A stretch of 64,000 nt of DNA from DMER64 sp049652385 (lineage in GTDB: Bacteria > Bacteroidota > Bacteroidia > Bacteroidales > UBA932), in the NCBI GenBank assembly GCA_049652385.1, contig JBASDX010000004.1:62001-126000 (forward strand). The letters run 5' to 3'. Under the pieces are notes generated by a model. It was not told the origin of the DNA and ran no database searches. It was given only the letters and a program-made list of their open reading frames with translations. The stretch's first letter is position 1. Each line of letters starts with the position of its first letter. A program made the translations under genes and the position numbers. Below, piece after piece: positions 1-7,820 of this stretch.

Positions 1-147
1 CATCAGTATTGGAAACATGCTGTTACCTCTGACCCGTAACTTAACGGATTTGCCTGCAGCTATCTGCTCCTCGATCAAAGGCAATACGTTTTCGTTTGGT
101 AAAAACAGGACATTTTTTGAGGATAATTTTTTATGAATTTTTATCAT
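1..147 (-). CDS. S24/S26-type (signal peptidase-like) peptidase, N-terminal part, cut by window edge
   Basis: Reading leftward from an ATG at 147, about 49 codons are open to the window edge. The translation contains LRVRGNSMFPIL, which matches the G-(N/D)-SM-x-P segment around the catalytic serine of LexA/signal-peptidase-like (S24/S26) enzymes. The ATG overlaps the stop of the HPr-kinase-like gene in an ATGA arrangement, so the two are probably translationally coupled. In Bacteroidales such small peptidases often sit in peptide maturation loci and could trim a leader or exported product; that role is inferred. The catalytic lysine lies outside the window. Confidence 0.6.
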   Translation of the reverse strand, partial: MIKIHKKLSSKNVLFLPNENVLPLIEEQIAAGKSVKLRVRGNSMFPILM

Positions 148-1304
148 TTTTTACCTTTTGTCTTATTATCTGAGCGAGCATCACCAAACTGAATTTCCAA
201 TCCTGACTTATTGTTTCCGAAGACATTTCTGTAGATTAGCTGCACAGCCGATGGTTTAGGCAGGCACTCCAGCCGGTAAACGGGTATTGTTTTCAATATC
301 CCGGAAATGATGGTGCAAATCATTTCGTGCAAATTTTCGTCCTTCAGATAAGCCGGCGGAAACGATGGGTACAAAGCGGCAAAACCCTGCACAACATTCA
401 ATCGGGTAGCCCTGTAAAAGGGAGCCTGCTGCAACCGCACGATCGCTGCAACCGGGTAATTTTCATTGCGATAGACTTTCCCCTTCCCGCTCCACGGCGA
501 GCCGTATATATATAAGGTATTCTCGTGATCATCATCGTGATTGTGATCGTGCTCTTGATCTTGCTCGTGCTCTTTGTCGAGCTTTAGATCCTGTCCAAGC
601 TCGTCCTGTCGTGGGGAATTGCAATCGCGCGCTTTCAGATCCTCTCTCTTATGCAATCTGAGCAGCGGGCTGTCATCGTTCAGCAGCCGGGTACCCGGAA
701 CGTTCTCCAGCCAAAGCCGCGTGTGGGTGCTCTTGCCCGTCCCCGATTCCCCCAGGAACAGAACTGCCTGATTTTCATGGATTATTACCGAGGAGTGTAT
801 GGCAGCAGTCAACTCGGGAATTCCTGCAAACCCCACTGCCATCCACAAAGCAAACCTCAAGTGGTTCGGGTCCGGGACCTTAATATGGTTTGTGGGCTTC
901 TCGTATAGCGCACATAAACAATTCATTACATGCCGGCCGGTTTCCATTTCCAATTTAATGGAAAGCTTCCCATCCGTGGTAAATATCAGGAATTTATACG
1001 AATTGTCCAGTTTACGCAGTTCACAAACTCCGGTTTCCATATCAAAAGTGGAAAGAATCCGTTCTTTGTTCTTTTGGGCCGCATCTTCAGCAGCTTCTTT
1101 CAGTGGAACAATATTAATAGTAAACAGCTTATTTTCGGCAGAATTCGTTGCCTCACATTCTTTATTCGTTTTGGACAATTTTTCTGACAATTTTTCGGAC
1201 AAAAACGGAGCGAATCCCGGTAACTGCCAATTTTGTCCATCAGGCAGTTTCCAGACAATTTCAATAAAATGCCCTGCTATTTCATACACATAAGATTGGT
1301 CCAT
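144..1304 (-). CDS. HPr-kinase-like P-loop protein of a putative peptide-modification operon
   Basis: A 386-residue protein with a Walker A motif GESGTGKST near residue 190, resembling the HprK/PckA-like kinases found in lasso-peptide and PqqD-associated clusters rather than true HPr kinase. After the P-loop comes LLNDDSP, the usual acidic segment. It is interrupted at about residues 220-262 by an insertion rich in Glu, Asp, His and Gln that I do not expect in the family. I chose the ATG at 1304 because a GGAG lies about 9 nt upstream and the ABC gene stops at 1307; an ATG at 1346 would overlap that gene. Substrate unknown; phosphorylation of a peptide is an inference from family context. Confidence 0.65.
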   Translation of the reverse strand: MDQSYVYEIAGHFIEIVWKLPDGQNWQLPGFAPFLSEKLSEKLSKTNKECEATNSAENKLFTINIVPLKEAAEDAAQKNKERILSTFDMETGVCELRKLDNSYKFLIFTTDGKLSIKLEMETGRHVMNCLCALYEKPTNHIKVPDPNHLRFALWMAVGFAGIPELTAAIHSSVIIHENQAVLFLGESGTGKSTHTRLWLENVPGTRLLNDDSPLLRLHKREDLKARDCNSPRQDELGQDLKLDKEHEQDQEHDHNHDDDHENTLYIYGSPWSGKGKVYRNENYPVAAIVRLQQAPFYRATRLNVVQGFAALYPSFPPAYLKDENLHEMICTIISGILKTIPVYRLECLPKPSAVQLIYRNVFGNNKSGLEIQFGDARSDNKTKGKK

Positions 1305-1306
1305 TT

Positions 1307-3160
1307 CTAAATGCTCCATTCCGTTATATCTATGATCCGGTCGCATTGCTCCAACAGGCTGTCCCTGTGAGAGATAATTACCACAGTCATGTCCCGGTTC
1401 ATGAATTCCCGCAAAAGTATTCCCGTAATCCCGGCCTCAGTCGCCGGATCCAGAGCCGAGGTGGGTTCGTCCATAAGCAAGATTTCCGCTTTTTTGAAGT
1501 GCGCCCTGGCAATCCCAACGCGCTGACGTTCACCGCCTGAGAGCCTTGCCCCGCCTTCACCGATGGGGGTTTGAATGCCCTTTGGAAGCGATGCCAGCCA
1601 GTCACCCAGCGAAGCCGTTTTCAGGGAATCCTCCAAACGCCCCAGGTCTTCCTCCAACTGCGTCTGGTCCCCTTTCAACTGCTGCTCATCCGCTAACCGC
1701 CTCTGTTCCTGGTCTTCCTCCGACTGCCCGCAGTCATTCTTTGGTCTCTTGCGATCATCTTTGATCGGCAATCGATCACCCTCACAATAAGGCGTAACAT
1801 TCTGTGCCAAAGTTCCTTCCGTGATAAACACATCCTGCGAAACATACCCGATCCTGCGGTGCCATGCTTCCGTATTTTCCGGGCCGAGTGGGACGCCGTC
1901 AATCAAAATGCTTCCGGTTTGCGGGCGGTAAAGCCCCATCAGCAAATACATCAGCGTACTTTTTCCTTTTCCGGTAGGGCCCGAGATGCCTACCCGCTCG
2001 CCCTTCTGTATGCGGAACGACACATCCCGCAAAATCGGTTCCCCCGGGTCGAATCCAAAAGTCACATGCCTGAATTCAATAAATTTATGAAATGTCATGG
2101 GTTCTTCCGCACCAGTTGCAACTTCCGGAGCATTACCGGAAACCGCATCTGTCTCGGCTTTGAACAAAACTTCCAGGGTGTAGCCGGTGTTGCGCATGGT
2201 GCCGATCAGGGACAAGATGGAACGGACCGATGGGAGGAGTTTGAGCGATGCGGCTGCAAAGATGCCGATCAGGGGCAAAAATTGCCGGTCCCCGCCTCCA
2301 ATGAAATAAAACCCGGCCACAAAGCCCACAATCATCAACATGATTGCAACCTCTATTGATTTGGATGACAGGCTTTTGAGACGTTCCACCCGAATCTTGC
2401 TCCGGCTCACATCCCTTATCCCGGTATCAAATGACTTCTGCAGGTAAGGTAAAAACCGGTTTACCACAACATCGGCAAAACCGCGAAAAGTTTCGGAAGT
2501 GATCCGCCACAGATCGCGTTTGGCACGGTTGTCCACCCGACCGGCTTCCTGCATTTTTCCAGCGATTTTGTAATGATAAAACAGGACAATAGGTGTAAAA
2601 AGTATAATTTCCAGTAAGGCTATGTATATGTTAACAAAGCACAAAGACACAAAAACCAGCAGGCATAGCAGGACATCGGCAATGAGCATGAGCGCCGAGG
2701 ACAAATACCCGAATACAAATTGATATGTAACGGCTAATATATTGTGAGACAGTGTCGTGTGTCCGGTTTCTTTCACAAATTGCAACCCGTTGGAAATGTA
2801 CTTTTTATATAAATCGGAACTATATGTGGTATAAATTTTCAGTAAAGCGTGGTTCCGGTAATTGTTCATTTTGTGAAGCACAAAATTTTTCAAAATAATG
2901 AATGCAAACACAACAAACAGGACAATAAGGATAAATGTACCGTAATTCTCCACTCCAATGAAATCATAAAGCATCCGCAGGTACCTGTTCTCCTGCATTC
3001 CGCCGTTGTTCCGTATACCACCATCCTCCAGTACCAAAAGCAACACCGGCACAAGAACAGCCAGACCGGCCAGCTCCAGAATCGCCTGCAGGACTGTCGA
3101 CAATATCAGAAATGTCTTTTTTATCCTGCTTATTGGTAAAGAGCGAAATACCTTAATCAT
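1307..3160 (-). CDS. ABC exporter, fused membrane and ATPase domains
   Basis: 617 residues. The N-terminal half holds about six hydrophobic segments (residues 15-330), the C-terminal half a nucleotide-binding domain: Walker A GPTGKGKST near 405, signature LSGGE near 553, Walker B ILLMDEP, and a switch His in VIISHRD. This is the half-transporter layout of peptide/lipid exporters, which work as dimers in the inner membrane. Between the Q-loop region (IGYVSQDVF) and the signature lies an insertion of about 55 residues rich in Asp, Glu, Gln and Lys, absent from typical members. Its neighbours (PqqD-like, kinase-like, peptidase) suggest it exports the product of the locus. Substrate not deducible from sequence. 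Confidence 0.8.
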   Translation of the reverse strand: MIKVFRSLPISRIKKTFLILSTVLQAILELAGLAVLVPVLLLVLEDGGIRNNGGMQENRYLRMLYDFIGVENYGTFILIVLFVVFAFIILKNFVLHKMNNYRNHALLKIYTTYSSDLYKKYISNGLQFVKETGHTTLSHNILAVTYQFVFGYLSSALMLIADVLLCLLVFVSLCFVNIYIALLEIILFTPIVLFYHYKIAGKMQEAGRVDNRAKRDLWRITSETFRGFADVVVNRFLPYLQKSFDTGIRDVSRSKIRVERLKSLSSKSIEVAIMLMIVGFVAGFYFIGGGDRQFLPLIGIFAAASLKLLPSVRSILSLIGTMRNTGYTLEVLFKAETDAVSGNAPEVATGAEEPMTFHKFIEFRHVTFGFDPGEPILRDVSFRIQKGERVGISGPTGKGKSTLMYLLMGLYRPQTGSILIDGVPLGPENTEAWHRRIGYVSQDVFITEGTLAQNVTPYCEGDRLPIKDDRKRPKNDCGQSEEDQEQRRLADEQQLKGDQTQLEEDLGRLEDSLKTASLGDWLASLPKGIQTPIGEGGARLSGGERQRVGIARAHFKKAEILLMDEPTSALDPATEAGITGILLREFMNRDMTVVIISHRDSLLEQCDRIIDITEWSI

Positions 3161-3222
3161 ATTTATTGTAAATCAACAAACTCATCCTGGTCACTGTGCC
3201 TTTTGGTCTTGTGCGGTTTGCT

Positions 3223-4554
3223 TCAACCATCCGATTTCCGGAAACAATGCCCGATCGCCCTCCAAAACCTGTTGCCGAAAGCATTCTTTTCCACCAGCTG
3301 GTACTTCCACCTAAATCGGAACAAACGCACCGCCCCGATGAACTTTCGCTTTGGCACCCACATATCTTCCAAACGCACTTTGTGTGAGCCCCCGGCCGGA
3401 TTACGGATGATATCATCCAACACCCGCGCAGCCAATCTTTCTTCTTCTTTTGTGCGCTGCCTTGAGCGCTCAACTGCCTGATTGTCATTTCCCTGCACTT
3501 GGCCCACCAACTGCTTTTCTTCATTAGCCCGCTGCTCAATCTCATCCACTGCCTGATTGTCAATCCCATGGTTGTGCGTTCGTAATGCTTTGTCATCTTT
3601 TGACGACCCGGCTTTCATCTTCCTTGCCGGCATACCTAAATATATTTGCAACACATCCAGAAATGCCCGGTACAGTTTGTGCTGACTTGCCCGTTTGAAT
3701 ATTTTTTCGATCCGATCCAGGTCAACTTCTTGTGCATGAGCGGAATAAAAAATACCAAAATCGTATAAATGCCTTAAAACAAGTCCCGAGGCTAAAAAAT
3801 GTGTGATGGCGTGCCTTGTCAAAAAGATCATCTGAAAATCCGGCGGCGGCACATACACTGTAATGCCTCCCAGATCCAGCGATCCACACTTTTGCTCTTG
3901 CAATATTCGCATGAGCTCGCGCTCCAGATTTTTATCCACCCGGGTCGTGGTCACATTCAGAAAATTCTTGTGATTCTCAACCGGTATACCTTTATAATAA
4001 AACTTCGAATGCTTGGTCCCGTCATACTCAACAGCGATTCCCATTTTCCGCATCACCTCGTTCCCCTTCTCAAAATCACCAAACAAATAAATGTCCAGAT
4101 CACCGCATTCCCGATGCTCCGGACGGGGATACATATCAGCCAGGCCGAGTCCCTTGAGCACCATCACCCGCATCCCCGACTCGGCAAAAATCCCGGCAAG
4201 CTCTTTCAAAGCCTCGCGCTGCCGGAGGTGCACCTTCTCTATGTGTTTGATGCTCAACGCCCAGCGGATTCTTGTTTCCCGAGACATACCTCGGCATAAA
4301 CCACCTTGCTCTGCCTGCAATTTTTCCAGCGCATCCCAAGCAATCGCCAGCAGACCCTGACGTGCAGCCATTTTGAACATCTGCGTCCACCCTTCCGTGG
4401 TGCAATCAGACAACAACCGGACAATATTTTTGTCCTGTTGCATAAGGTCTTGATCAATAGCATTTTTTGTCCCGATAGATGAATCGGGCCAGATTTCACG
4501 TTGAATTAATTGGATAAGAATTTGGTAATCAGACGAAAGGAGCATTATCATCAA
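3223..4554 (-). CDS. Nucleotidyltransferase-family protein (NTP_transf_5 type)
   Basis: 443 residues. The segment VLKGLGLADMYPRPEHRE followed by CGDLDIYLF matches the conserved LKG...YP.PE.R..GDlDl pattern of the uncharacterised nucleotidyltransferase family PF14907, where the Asp pair would bind metal. The start ATG overlaps the stop of the PqqD-like gene, so the two are coupled. Around residues 320-385 the protein carries a tandemly duplicated segment of about 26 residues (both copies begin DNQAV and continue with charged E/R/K/Q residues), another low-complexity insertion like those in the next two genes. The family is common beside PqqD, ABC and HprK-like genes in Bacteroidetes; its substrate is not known. 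Confidence 0.65.
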   Translation of the reverse strand: MMIMLLSSDYQILIQLIQREIWPDSSIGTKNAIDQDLMQQDKNIVRLLSDCTTEGWTQMFKMAARQGLLAIAWDALEKLQAEQGGLCRGMSRETRIRWALSIKHIEKVHLRQREALKELAGIFAESGMRVMVLKGLGLADMYPRPEHRECGDLDIYLFGDFEKGNEVMRKMGIAVEYDGTKHSKFYYKGIPVENHKNFLNVTTTRVDKNLERELMRILQEQKCGSLDLGGITVYVPPPDFQMIFLTRHAITHFLASGLVLRHLYDFGIFYSAHAQEVDLDRIEKIFKRASQHKLYRAFLDVLQIYLGMPARKMKAGSSKDDKALRTHNHGIDNQAVDEIEQRANEEKQLVGQVQGNDNQAVERSRQRTKEEERLAARVLDDIIRNPAGGSHKVRLEDMWVPKRKFIGAVRLFRFRWKYQLVEKNAFGNRFWRAIGHCFRKSDG

Positions 4555-4820
4555 ATTTCAATCAAACCGGCCTTCTGCAGAGATTCGCTCCACGATTTCG
4601 CATCACTCATTGCTTTTTCCTTTTTGAGACCGTACTTTTCCATTAACAAACCTGCTACGGTCTCAATCGTAAACTCCTTCCCCTCCAATGCATTCCAAAG
4701 CATCTCCGCCGTGCTGTTCAGCACTATGACTTTGCTGAGATCCAACCCGTCCGGATTTTGAACTACTACCATCTTCTCACCCGCTACATCCTTAAGTTTG
4801 TATTTAGGATTCAGTTTCAT
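4551..4820 (-). CDS. PqqD-like peptide-recognition protein
   Basis: 89 residues with the PqqD fold pattern: a beta-rich N-terminus with VVQNPDGLDLSKVIVLNSTA, then helices with ...LWNALEGKEFTIETVAGLLMEKYGL. PqqD-like domains (RRE) bind leader peptides and hand them to modifying enzymes. The ATG at 4820 is preferred over an upstream codon at 4862, because the extra residues derive from a palindromic repeat. A TATCTTTA box (4825-4832, minus strand) just upstream resembles the Bacteroidetes -7 element. It is the first gene of the leftward operon. No obvious precursor peptide gene is visible next to it. Confidence 0.7.
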   Translation of the reverse strand: MKLNPKYKLKDVAGEKMVVVQNPDGLDLSKVIVLNSTAEMLWNALEGKEFTIETVAGLLMEKYGLKKEKAMSDAKSWSESLQKAGLIEI

Positions 4821-4846
4821 ATTATAAAGATAGCAAAAAAAGAAAA

Positions 4847-4967
4847 GGTGCAACGCACACATTGTTCGTCTGGCTCATTATCAAGCACTTATCAATTTCG
4901 TACCCCCGGGGGTCGTTTTTGCTAACTCTCTGAATATCAGCCAAACGAACAATGTGTGCGTTGCACC
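4847..4967. repeat. Palindromic REPIN-like element, copy 1
   Basis: A 121-bp element bounded by a perfect 23-bp inverted repeat (4847-4869 pairs with 4945-4967, ends GGTGCAACGC / GCGTTGCACC). The centre is an exact 12-bp palindrome ACCCCCGGGGGT at 4902-4913. Each arm also holds a small internal hairpin (GTGC/GCAC). A related copy lies at 5864-5970, on the other side of the RAYT gene, which is the arrangement expected for REP elements mobilised by a neighbouring RAYT. Confidence 0.8.
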
Positions 4968-5085
4968 CCAGTTTTCCAGCCCCGCCCATCAGTTTTATTT
5001 GCCTGTAAAGTGAGAATTTTATACCTTTGAAATCCGCACAATTAAGTTGAAACCGTGAAGTTGAATTTTTTAAAATTGTAGCGAG

Positions 5086-5883
5086 ATGCATAGCGGCGAA
5101 CGGAAGAAGAGGCCGAGGGAGCAATCGGGATTTTTCCACATCATTCTCATTTCCAATTTTCAGAACCTTATTTTTAACGACCCTCTGGAGAGGTATCAAT
5201 TCCTGAGGTATGTGGACAAATACGTCAAAAAGTACGGAGGCAAACTGTATGCTTTCTGCCTGATGAACACCCACATACACCTTTTCATCCGGACAGACCA
5301 CCTCTCGGAAATGATGCAATGCATCCTACACGACTATTCACTTTGGTATAACAAACGGCACGGGCAAAAAGGCAGCATTTTAAGAAAGCCTTTCACAAGC
5401 TATCCGAAATTTTCACAACAAAGCCTGCTGGACACTGTATTGTACATCATTCGAAATCCTTACGTGGACGGCCTTTGCTCACATCCCCGGCATTATTTCT
5501 GGTCCTCGTATGCCTTCTATTTTGATGATAAGCCGAGACTGTCTGAATACGTCACCGTGGATCCTTCGATCATCCGCAATGCTTTTTCCTCCCGTGCCGA
5601 GTTGTACCGAGTCGCCGCCATCAATCCAAAGCAAGAAGAGCGCCGGGCTTATGAGCAATTCCTGGAACAAACCAACCGCACCCATCTGACCGATGACCAG
5701 GTCCTTCGTCATGCCAAATCGCTAGCCGGAAATCTTGACCTATACAAGCTTCCTCAAAAAGATCTCAATCAGCTCATCATCCGGCTTCGCAAGCATCCCG
5801 GCGCCTCAATCCGGCAGATATCCTCCGTCTTGCATGTGAGCCAATATTATGTGCGTTGCACCCTTGATTCGTCTGCCTCATAA
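5086..5883 (+). CDS. REP-associated tyrosine transposase (RAYT, IS200-like Y1 family)
   Basis: 265 residues. The HUH metal-binding motif is visible as LMNTHIHLFI near residue 62. The candidate catalytic tyrosines lie about 30 residues later in HDYSLWYNKRHGQKG, followed by RKPF, as in Y1 transposases. The C-terminus carries a helix-turn-helix-like segment (SIRQISSVLHVSQYYV). These enzymes nick single-stranded REP hairpins; solitary RAYTs are domesticated relatives of IS200/IS605. The gene is flanked by two palindromic elements and its last codons (RCTLDSSAS-stop) are read out of the right-hand copy. GC content and context do not show a complete IS. Confidence 0.85.
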   Translation: MHSGERKKRPREQSGFFHIILISNFQNLIFNDPLERYQFLRYVDKYVKKYGGKLYAFCLMNTHIHLFIRTDHLSEMMQCILHDYSLWYNKRHGQKGSILRKPFTSYPKFSQQSLLDTVLYIIRNPYVDGLCSHPRHYFWSSYAFYFDDKPRLSEYVTVDPSIIRNAFSSRAELYRVAAINPKQEERRAYEQFLEQTNRTHLTDDQVLRHAKSLAGNLDLYKLPQKDLNQLIIRLRKHPGASIRQISSVLHVSQYYVRCTLDSSAS

Positions 5884-5970
5884 TCAGCTACTTACTGATT
5901 TCGACCCCCCGGGGGTGGTTTTTGCTAACCCTCTGAATATCAGTCAAACGAATAATGTGTGCGTTGCACC
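5864..5970. repeat. Palindromic REPIN-like element, copy 2 (left arm decayed)
   Basis: Homologous to the element at 4847-4967: it shares the segments around TTCGTCTG, the central run of C then G, GGTTTTTGCTAAC and CTCTGAATATCAG, and ends in the same GCGTTGCACC. The left arm is degraded. Just before it, at 5851-5863, is a second GTGCGTTGCACCC, suggesting that the tail of another copy is fused to the transposase gene. The stop codon of the RAYT lies inside this element. Confidence 0.7.
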
Positions 5971-5983
5971 CTCTGCACCAAAA

Positions 5984-6008
5984 AAAGCACCTCCTTCCGG
6001 GGTGCTTT
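5984..6008 (+). terminator. Rho-independent terminator downstream of the RAYT gene
   Basis: An 8-bp stem (AAAGCACC at 5984-5991 with GGTGCTTT at 6001-6008) around a 9-nt loop is followed by TCTTTGTTGCTTT. It lies about 100 bp after the transposase stop. Confidence 0.55.
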
Positions 6009-6446
6009 CTTTGTTGCTTTTGATATCCATCAAGGCTAGTGACGTCCAACTGCTACTGCTACTGATACCATTTCCAATGCCTCACTCACGCGCACTTACA
6101 TTTCCAATGCCTCACTTACATTGCCATTGCGGCACTCACACTCAATTAAACAAAAAGCAACAAAACCAATACTACAAGAAATGTGACGCCTAGGGTCAGC
6201 ATGATCTCGTTTCTTACAATTTTCTTCATTACTTATGAATGTTGGATTTTTTAAACGCGGCAAATGTAGAAAACATTTTGATTGAAGAAACCAATAAGAG
6301 AGGAAAAGAACATTTTACCGGACAAAACCACCTTTATTCTCAAAAATTAACTGCGTGACTGAAATTAGCAGCGCAACTGAAATTAATGCGACAGAAACTA
6401 GCAGCGCAACCGAAATTAGCGTGACCGAATTAGCAGCGCAACCGGC
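6009..6446. repeat. Gene-free stretch with short imperfect tandem repeats
   Basis: I see no gene here. At 6069-6140 a roughly 30-bp unit containing TTTCCAATGCCTCACT is repeated about two and a half times. At 6353-6445 a 16-17-bp unit (core GAAATTAGCAGCGCAAC) is repeated about five times with changes. The copies differ, so the repeats are not very recent. Confidence 0.5.
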
Positions 6447-6480
6447 AAAAAAAGGTCACAACGAATGGCTGTGACCTGAA
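6446..6480 (-). terminator. Rho-independent terminator for the leftward Sel1 gene
   Basis: Perfect 8-bp stem AGGTCACA (6453-6460) / TGTGACCT (6470-6477). Read leftward it is followed by a run of seven T (complement of A at 6447-6453). It lies some 240 bp beyond the Sel1 stop codon. A-rich flanks on the other side could make it work in both directions. Confidence 0.6.
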
Positions 6481-6533
6481 AAAAAAACGTACACAAAATA
6501 TAAATACGAAATTGGAGCTCAAATTTGTTCTAT

Positions 6534-6799
6534 CACCAGCTCCAGCACCAGCAAGAGCAAGAGCAAGAGCACCAGCACCAGCACCAACAGCACCCGCGCG
6601 TTCTCATATGCTTCGCTTTTTCTGCAGCTGGCAGTGGAGATCGACGGCCAGGATGGCCAGGACGGCCAGGATGGCCAGGACGGCCGGATGGGAGTCTTCT
6701 TCTGCCTGCTGAGCAGCTCTCATATGCTCCGCTTTTTCTGCAGCTGGCAGTGGAGTTCGACGGCCAGAAGGGAGTCTTCTTCTCCCTGTTTGGCAGCTT
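6534..6799. repeat. Hexamer repeats and a tandem duplication at the Sel1 gene 3' end
   Basis: 6534-6597 consists of CACCAG/AGCAAG-type hexamers. 6602-6717 and 6718-6799 are tandem copies of the same segment (both begin TCTCATATGCT and include CTGCAGCTGGCAGTGGAG). The first copy carries an extra stretch of about 36 bp made of alternating GGCCAGGAT and GGCCAGGAC units. The Sel1 stop codon lies at the junction between copies. This is typical of replication slippage. Confidence 0.75.
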
Positions 6800-7714
6800 T
6801 CAGGTACCACTTCATAGCGGCTTCCTCGTCCTGTTGCACCCCAAACCCCTCTTTAAAGCAATAGCCCACGCGGCTCTCGGCATGCATGTTTCCCTGCTCG
6901 GCGGCTTTCATATACCAGAAAAATGCCTGCTCGTAGTCCTGTAGCACGCCCTGACCGTAAAAGAACCGGTCTCCCAGCTCGATCTGCGCATCGATATGTC
7001 CCTGCGAGGCGGACTTGCTGTACCAATGGAACGCCTTGCGGTAATTCTGTTCTGTGCCGAGGCCCCGGCGGTAGCAATCGCCCGGATTTTTCTGCGCCTC
7101 GGCATTGCCCTGCTCGGCAGCCTTGAGGAACCATTCAAAGGCCTGATGCGGGTCTTTTTGCACGCAACAGCCCAGCTCGAAGAAGAACCCCGCCTTTTTC
7201 TCGGACCGGACAAATCCGTGCTCCGCCGCTTTTTGAACCATAAAACCGCCTGTTCGGCATCTCTTTGAATGCCGATGCCTTCGTCATAGCAAACGCCGAG
7301 GTTGTACTGGGCCTTTGGGTTGCCCTGCTTGGCCGCTTTCCTGCACCACTCAAAGGCTTCACGCATGTCTGCCTCGACACCCTCACCGCTGCCGTAGCAG
7401 CACCCGAGGTTGTTCTGTGCTTTGGAGCATCCTTTTTCCGCAGCACGGGTATACCACCCAATGGCCTTTTCGCAATCCTGTCCGATACCCAGCCCAAACT
7501 CGTAGCATATGCCTAACTGATTCTGCGCGTGTAAATTACCCATCTCTGCTGCTTGCGTGAAACACTCAAAGGCCTGGATAAAGAACTTTTTGGAATCCGC
7601 ATCTTGTGCATTCCTGGCATCCAGTCCCTTGTCGTAATAATAAACACCCCGTAAAAAATGCTCTTCGGCTGTCTCGCTTACAGATTGTCGCGAATGGTGT
7701 TCTTCTGATTTCAT
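6720..7714 (-). pseudogene. Sel1-repeat protein gene with an internal -1 frameshift
   Basis: Both frames encode consecutive Sel1/TPR-like repeats of about 36 residues (pattern A..ydLG.cY..G.Gv..d...A..Wy.KAAeqG). The first frame runs from the ATG at 7714 to about 7232; the repeats then continue in the -1 frame to the stop at 6720. The switch falls at TTC AAA AAG. Slipping back one base gives WFKKAAEHG, exactly the repeat consensus. Either one A was lost from a run of six (decayed gene or assembly error), or C AAA AAG is a programmed slippery site. The joined product would be about 330 residues with no signal peptide. Sel1 proteins are scaffolds for protein-protein contacts. The 3' end is further disturbed by a tandem duplication. 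Confidence 0.65.
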
Positions 7715-7820
7715 AATCAAGAAAAATAGTACTGCAATATAAAAAAAAGTGACGTTTTTACAAAATAAAATAACACTTTTATATTACAGGTCCTGCCCGG
7801 CCACCTGCCGACCGGTGTTT

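Noticed and set aside
799..1293. Rightward open frames opposite the HPr-kinase-like gene
   Set aside because: Antisense shadows of a protein with clear P-loop motif; no family motifs or promoter.
144..4820. Calling the operon a lasso peptide cluster
   Set aside because: No asparagine-synthetase-like cyclase or precursor is visible in the window; only a general peptide-maturation label is supported.
4822..5319. Leftward 165-codon frame opposite the RAYT
   Set aside because: It includes the palindromic repeat and runs antisense to a well-supported transposase.
5849..6193. 114-codon rightward frame after the RAYT
   Set aside because: Made of the palindromic repeat, a terminator and short tandem repeats; not a gene.
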